DNA from: Streptomyces sp. NRRL F-2664
GTDB lineage: Bacteria > Actinomycetota > Actinomycetes > Streptomycetales > Streptomycetaceae
Direction of reading: 5' to 3'
NCBI RefSeq assembly: GCF_000719345.1
Contig: NZ_JOFX01000107.1
Coordinates: 1-5,671 of the forward strand
DNA: 5,671 nt
The notes beneath the pieces are model-generated. The model saw nothing but the letters and a program-made list of their open reading frames with translations. It was not told the origin of the DNA and ran no database searches. Below, piece after piece: positions 4,531 to 5,671 of this stretch. The position numbers and the translations under genes are program-made. How positions within the stretch are numbered: the stretch's first letter is position 1; every line of letters begins with the position of its first letter.

Positions 4531-5506
4531 GTGCCCCACCGTGGTGCCCGGCTGACCGTCTTCGGTAGGAGACTGCTGGTCGAACGTGTCTGCTCAGGCC
4601 GTTCCGTCGCCCATGTGGCTGCCGAGATGGGTATCTCCCGGCTACCGCCCACATTTGGATCCGCGGGTGGCGGGCGGAGGGCGACGCAGGGCTGCACGAC
4701 CACTCCAGCAGGCCACATAGAACACCGCACCGCACCCCGGCCGCCCTGGAGGCACGTGTCTGTGACCTGCGCCAGGCCCGCAAACTCGGGCCGGCCCGCA
4801 TCGGGTCCATCCTGGGCCTGCCCGCCTCGACCGTGCACATCCTGACCCGCCACGGCCTGCACCGCCTGGCCTGGCTCGACCGACCCACCGGCGAACCGAT
4901 CCGCCGCTACGAGCGAGACCGGCCGGGCGAACTGGTCCACGTCGGCATCAAGAAACTCGGCAACATCCCCTACGGCGGCGGCTGGCGAACAGTCGGCCGC
5001 GCAGCCGGCGACCACAACCGGCAGGCCACCACCGACCAGCGCCGCAGCTGCAAGCCGGTGATCGGCTACAGCTACATCCACTCCGCCGTCGACGACCACT
5101 ACCGCCCGGCCTACAGCGAAGCCTGCCCGACGAACGCCAGCACTCCGCCGCTGCCTTCTGGCAGCGAGCAAACACCTTTCCAGGCTCACGGCATCACCGT
5201 CGAACGCGTCCTGACCGACAACGGCTTCTGCTACAAATGCAGACTCTTCAGCCAGACGCTGACCGCGGTCGGCATTACCCACAAGAAGATCCGGCCCTAC
5301 CGGCCCCAGACCAACGGCAAGGTCGAGCGCTTCAACCGCACCCTCCTCGACGAATGGGCCTACCTACGGCCCTACACCTCGAACAACGAGCGAACCGAAG
5401 CCCTGACAGACTTCCTCCACACCTACAACCACCACCGCTGCCACACAGCACTGGGCGGACACCCGCCCATCAGTCGCGTGAACAACGCTGCGGTCAATAC
5501 TCCTAG
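4531..5506 (+). pseudogene. IS481-family transposase, multiply frameshifted and missing a catalytic Asp
   Basis: This is a DDE (rve) transposase. GTG at 4531 is five bases after GGAGG. The N-terminal helix-turn-helix reads SVAHVAAEMGISR, then after a lost G at 4639-4641 ATAHIWIRGWRAEGDAGLHD in the next frame, followed by RIGSILGLPASTVHILTRHG. The catalytic domain has LVHVGIKKLG, where GGC at 4944-4946 replaces the usual Asp; TDNG with its Asp at 5217-5219; and GKVERF with its Glu at 5325-5327, 35 residues between the last two as the family requires. Between 5121 and 5180 about 20 residues are out of frame, opened by a one-base loss and closed by a two-base loss. A further lost G at 5492-5493 shifts past the ancestral TAG at 5504-5506, so the present frame runs on to 5540. 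Inactive. Confidence 0.9.
5478..5506 (-). repeat. IS481 right inverted repeat with CTAG
   Basis: The reverse complement reads CTAG, GAGTATTGACC, GCAGCGTTGTTCAC, mirroring the left end. It overlaps the last codons of the transposase, and the ancestral TAG stop lies within CTAG. Confidence 0.75.
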
Positions 5507-5520
5507 TGATCTGGTTTTGA
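5507..5520 (+). repeat. 14-bp near-identical direct repeat, copy just outside IS481 right end
   Basis: TGATCTGGTTTTGA starts immediately after the right CTAG. It may be the subterminal part of another related element or chance. The following 5521-5573 has no recognised gene. Confidence 0.6.
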
Positions 5521-5573
5521 GGTCGTGGCTCGCCTCGTGAGTCGTGTTCTGTTTCAGCTCTTGGGCTTTGCCG

Positions 5574-5671
5574 GGACTGTAAAGAGAACGGTGTAACTCC
5601 GATCATGGAAGAGTGCACCTGTGACCAGCGAGAACATAGCCAAGCCGTCTCCGGTGGGGACTGTGCCGGCG
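5574..5671 (+). mobile_element. Probable left end of an IS256/Mutator-family element
   Basis: About 26 bases from 5574 (GGGACTGTAAAGAGAACGG, then TGTAACTCC) have the look of an IS256-type terminal repeat, and a transposase-like start follows. The assignment rests mainly on recognising the N-terminal protein sequence, because the right end is outside the window and the inverted repeat cannot be confirmed. Confidence 0.4.
5621..5671 (+). CDS. Probable IS256-family transposase, N-terminal 17 codons
   Basis: GTG at 5621 follows GGAAG (5607-5611) by nine bases and gives VTSENIAKPSPVGTVPA, resembling the start of actinomycete IS256 (Mutator-type) DDE transposases, which run about 400 residues. The gene continues beyond the window. 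No catalytic motif is within view, so the call depends on N-terminal resemblance and on the IS-rich setting. An ATG at 5605 opens a different frame (MEECTCDQRE) and is less likely. Confidence 0.45.
   Translation, partial: MTSENIAKPSPVGTVPA

Larger units (their letters stand above)
4424..5506 (+). mobile_element. IS481-family insertion sequence
   Basis: The element has imperfect terminal inverted repeats and one transposase gene, with CTAG at both outer ends (4424-4427 and 5503-5506). IS481-type elements are known to insert at NCTAGN and duplicate it, so the CTAG pair is best read as the target duplication and the element itself as 4428-5502 (1075 bp). It interrupts the nuclease relic after RHGL. 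Joining the flanks at one CTAG would read G-L-V-I, close to the G-L-V-L of the other nuclease copy, but the match ends within a few bases. Confidence 0.8.

Noticed and set aside
1..5671. tRNA or rRNA genes
   Set aside because: No cloverleaf with the conserved T-loop pattern and no rRNA-like sequence was noticed.

Overview
The window is very GC-rich. Its plausible genes end nearly every codon in G or C, use GTG and TTG starts, and its insertion-sequence (IS) proteins read like those of Streptomyces. It is most likely Streptomyces or a close actinomycete, from an accessory region such as a chromosome arm or plasmid. It is a mobile-element graveyard: most recognisable genes are broken transposases or broken restriction-nuclease remnants, with a few unknown small genes between them.

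Layout: (1) 1 to about 1410 is an IS110-family element with a 5' noncoding end and a transposase carrying a one-base deletion and a 71-bp internal inversion. (2) About 1412-1585 is the 3' tail of an Mrr-like restriction endonuclease gene. (3) 1638 to about 1990 is an unknown reverse-strand coding region, back to back with two unknown forward genes (2000-2451 and 2457-2981). (4) 2982 to about 3360 is poorly coding, with a degenerate two-copy repeat and a doubtful reverse ORF. (5) About 3360-3562 is the 5' end of a second, different IS110-family element, cut after about 30 codons and joined in frame to an unknown C-terminal coding block (3696-3923) that ends just before a terminator-like hairpin. 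(6) About 4055-4423 is a second, fuller but mutated copy of the same nuclease family, interrupted at a CTAG by (7) an IS481-family element (4424-5506). That element has inverted repeats, a hairpin over its ribosome binding site and a decayed transposase. (8) About 5574-5671 is the left end of what looks like an IS256/Mutator-family element, running off the window.

The genes form no visible pathway. The history inferred is capture of duplicated restriction-nuclease genes, repeated IS insertion, then decay by small deletions. The most unusual items are the frame-preserving 71-bp inversion inside the first transposase, the two nuclease relics each bounded by an IS, and the IS481 start-site hairpin. 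No intact new system was found. The unknown genes at 1638-2981 and 3696-3923 are the only candidates for undescribed functions.
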